Shown here: one piece after another, positions 6,844 through 8,026 of the stretch
How the letters are laid out: each line of letters begins with the position of its first letter
Numbering within the stretch: the stretch's first letter is position 1
DNA from: Cytophagales bacterium
GTDB taxonomy: Bacteria; Bacteroidota; Bacteroidia; Cytophagales; ES-bin-26
Direction: 5' to 3'
DNA: 8,026 bases
Assembly (NCBI GenBank): GCA_014379925.1
Contig: JACMKY010000488.1
Coordinates: 1 to 8,026, forward strand
Notes under the pieces: generated by a model
Database searches by the model: none
What the model saw: the letters and a program-made list of their open reading frames with translations, nothing else
Told to the model about the DNA's origin: nothing
Program-made: the position numbers and the translations under genes

Positions 6844-7779
6844 TCAGCGGGCACTGAAGCCCAGAATGTAGCCGCCGCTGTCGCGTCCTTCGCTGGCAAT
6901 GAACAAGTCCCCGTTCGGTGCGAAGCAGATGCCTTCGGGTTGCTTGAAAAGGCGGGGATTTAACCGCACGCATTCCGTAACCTTGCCATCCCGGTCGAGC
7001 ACCACCAACAACTTGCCATCCGAAGCGATGACGTAAAGTTGTCCGCTGCGGGGATGGATGGCCAAGCCCGACGGTTGAAAATCCACTTTCCGGTCTCCTT
7101 TCCGTTGGGCGGCACCCCGTTGGGCGGCACTCCGCTGGTTCTTGCCTTTGTCTTTGGATTGTTTTTCCGGCAATAATCCCGGGCAATCGGGGAGGATCAC
7201 CCGTACGGGAGAGTTGTCAAAGACGCCGCTGGCCAAGTCGTAGGCGTAGACCGCTTTGCCCGCTACTTTCTCTTGCCCGATTCCCGCGTCGCCCTTGCAG
7301 AGCAGGAGCAGCCGGTGCGCCGAAGGGTCGTAAGCCAGTCCTTCTACGTCATTTCTTACCGACAACGGCGTATTCAGTTCCGTCGCTTTTGCCTTCCGCT
7401 GGCCATCTGGTCTGAACCGGAACAACGCTCCGTCACTTCGCAACGCGTACACGTCCCCGTCGACGACTGCCACGTCTTCGTAGTCGCCGTTTTTTCCGAA
7501 CAACACCCGCTGGACGATCCTTTTGAGTTCGGTATCGTAGACGAAGAGTTTTCCTTCCTCATCCTGAACGCAGGCCAGTTGGTGGGGCTGGTAGTAGGAA
7601 AGACCGGAAATCTCTTCCAGATCGTCGTTCAGGAAATACTTTTGATCCGGCTGGTTGAGGTTATAGGGCAGGGTACCCACCGGATAATCCGCCGACTCAT
7701 CCGGAGACGAGAACCGACAGCCCGGGCCGAGGCCAAGCCCGGCCGCCAGCAAAAAGAGAAGCCAACGGGGTAGAATCAT
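6844..7779 (-). CDS. SdiA-regulated/YjiK-like beta-propeller lipoprotein
   Basis: The 311-residue product looks like the SdiA-regulated domain family (PF06977), a six-bladed propeller related to NHL/SMP-30 folds. Blade motifs repeat in order: EEISGLSY (55-62), YEDVAVVDGDVYALRSDG (100-117), NDVEGLAYDP (143-152), FQPSGLAIHPRSGQLYVIAS (234-253) and FKQPEGICFAPNGDLFIAS (278-296). The N-terminus is a hydrophobic signal ending at Cys21 (LGLGPGC). This is a loose lipobox with Pro at -2, so lipidation is likely but not certain. Ligand and role are unknown for this family. A basic, low-complexity insert (about 205-231) between blades contains a 15-bp repeat. It starts at ATG 7777-7779 without a Shine-Dalgarno sequence and ends 32 bases from the convergent transglycosylase stop; the gap holds only a weak 5-bp stem (6814-6829). 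Confidence 0.85.
   Translation of the reverse strand: MILPRWLLFLLAAGLGLGPGCRFSSPDESADYPVGTLPYNLNQPDQKYFLNDDLEEISGLSYYQPHQLACVQDEEGKLFVYDTELKRIVQRVLFGKNGDYEDVAVVDGDVYALRSDGALFRFRPDGQRKAKATELNTPLSVRNDVEGLAYDPSAHRLLLLCKGDAGIGQEKVAGKAVYAYDLASGVFDNSPVRVILPDCPGLLPEKQSKDKGKNQRSAAQRGAAQRKGDRKVDFQPSGLAIHPRSGQLYVIASDGKLLVVLDRDGKVTECVRLNPRLFKQPEGICFAPNGDLFIASEGRDSGGYILGFSAR
7102..7138. repeat. 15-bp in-frame minisatellite in the propeller gene
   Basis: CCGTTGGGCGGCACC (7102-7116) is followed directly by CCGTTGGGCGGCACT (7117-7131), which differs in one base, and by a partial third copy CCGCTGG (7132-7138). On the minus strand each unit encodes five residues, giving RSAAQ-RGAAQ-RK in the basic insert of the propeller protein. 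Because the unit is a multiple of three, copy-number change would keep the reading frame. Confidence 0.85.
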
Positions 7780-7783
7780 GCCA

Positions 7784-7804
7784 GTAGTTAGTCGTCAGTT
7801 GTCA
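7784..7804. repeat. Degenerate heptamer tandem repeat
   Basis: Three imperfect 7-bp units in a row, GTAGTTA, GTCGTCA and GTTGTCA, lie just upstream of the leftward propeller gene start. They resemble the heptamer repeats common in Bacteroidota intergenic DNA but are weaker than the set at 35-62. Confidence 0.45.
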
Positions 7805-7837
7805 TGGTGAGCACGGAAGCACTGGTAAGTCGTGGTG

Positions 7838-7860
7838 ACCTCGTTGCCTTGCAGCGAGGT
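7838..7860 (+). other. Strong hairpin upstream of the propeller gene
   Basis: ACCTCGTTGC (7838-7847) pairs with GCAGCGAGGT (7851-7860) around loop CTT. One pair is G-T, which is a wobble in plus-strand RNA but an A-C mismatch in minus-strand RNA, so it folds better when transcribed rightward. TTATTTAT begins at the stem's end on the plus strand, so it resembles a rightward terminator, although no rightward gene ends nearby. On the minus strand it would lie in the leader of the propeller gene, 58 bases or more before its ATG. Confidence 0.5.
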
Positions 7861-7892
7861 TATTTATGGGTTGTGAAAAGTCTGACGGTCAA

Positions 7893-7904
7893 TTGTTTAA
7901 ACAA
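7893..7904. other. 12-bp perfect palindrome
   Basis: TTGTTTAAACAA is a perfect 12-bp palindrome in the AT-rich part of the gap between the propeller gene and the next leftward gene. It could be an operator for a dimeric regulator, but a single AT-rich palindrome is weak evidence. Confidence 0.3.
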
Positions 7905-7960
7905 AAAGGGTTGGTCGTTTCGAACTGGGTGCTCAACGGCTAACCACCACCGGGTGGCCG

Positions 7961-8026
7961 CTAATACACCGGAAAGAAGGTGAGCGCAACGGCGTAGCAG
8001 AGGACGGAGAATACGAATCCGTACAT
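7961..8026 (-). CDS. C-terminal end of a hydrophobic protein (partial)
   Basis: Reading leftward from the window edge, 21 codons (MYGFVFSVLCYAVALTFFPV and a final Tyr) end at a TAG at 7961-7963. The segment is strongly hydrophobic and aromatic, like the last membrane helix of an integral membrane protein. The Met at the edge may be internal, because the gene probably continues outside the window. Downstream, CCACC (7944-7948) and GGTGG (7953-7957) form a short stem that could belong to a terminator, but no T-run follows. The family cannot be identified from so few residues. Confidence 0.45.
   Translation of the reverse strand: MYGFVFSVLCYAVALTFFPVY

Noticed and set aside
7804..7983. A 59-codon plus-strand open frame (MVSTEALVSRGDLVALQRGY...).
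   Set aside because: No start signal or recognisable motif; it runs through a hairpin, a palindrome and the partial leftward gene, so chance is more likely.
1..8026. A novel multi-gene defence, mobile or biosynthetic system.
   Set aside because: No transposase, integrase, nuclease, toxin or biosynthetic gene is visible. The identifiable genes are housekeeping or envelope functions in ordinary arrangement.

Overview
This window looks like ordinary chromosome from a moderately GC-rich member of the Bacteroidota, most likely the order Cytophagales. Coding parts are clearly GC-rich, the promoter gaps are AT-rich, start codons lack Shine-Dalgarno sequences, and TAnnTTTG-type -7 boxes appear. The order-level guess rests on the look of the proteins (GatA, TatA, the LysM transglycosylase, the helical protein at the left end) and is inference, not a search result.

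Layout. At 1-185 there is a heptamer tandem repeat, a strong intrinsic terminator and a 10-bp inverted repeat, all downstream of a leftward gene (186-1718) for a 510-residue helical protein of unknown function. A 517-base gap (1719-2235) separates it from a rightward gene (2236-2673) for a small YkvA/DUF1232 membrane protein. The gap has an AT-rich half and a GC-rich, hairpin-forming half. Next come two tightly packed rightward genes: tatA (2806-3018), then gatA (3022-4461), which starts at TTG only 3 bases after the tatA stop and in the same frame. After a 214-base promoter gap, a rightward gene (4676-6811) encodes a secreted MltD-type lytic transglycosylase with four LysM repeats. Facing it is a leftward gene (6844-7779) for an SdiA-regulated/YjiK-like beta-propeller lipoprotein with a small in-frame 15-bp repeat. 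The right end (7780-8026) holds a degenerate heptamer repeat, a hairpin, a 12-bp palindrome and the last 21 codons of a leftward hydrophobic protein.

How the genes work together. TatA (export of folded proteins), the transglycosylase (peptidoglycan cleavage) and the propeller lipoprotein all act at the envelope. GatA is the amidase subunit of the tRNA-dependent amidotransferase, so its pairing with tatA looks like shared transcription rather than shared function. I see no transposase, integrase, CRISPR, tRNA, rRNA, phage or defence genes, and no convincing new multi-gene system. The points most worth checking are the tatA/gatA junction, the unidentified helical protein, the GC-rich leader before the YkvA gene, and the repeats.
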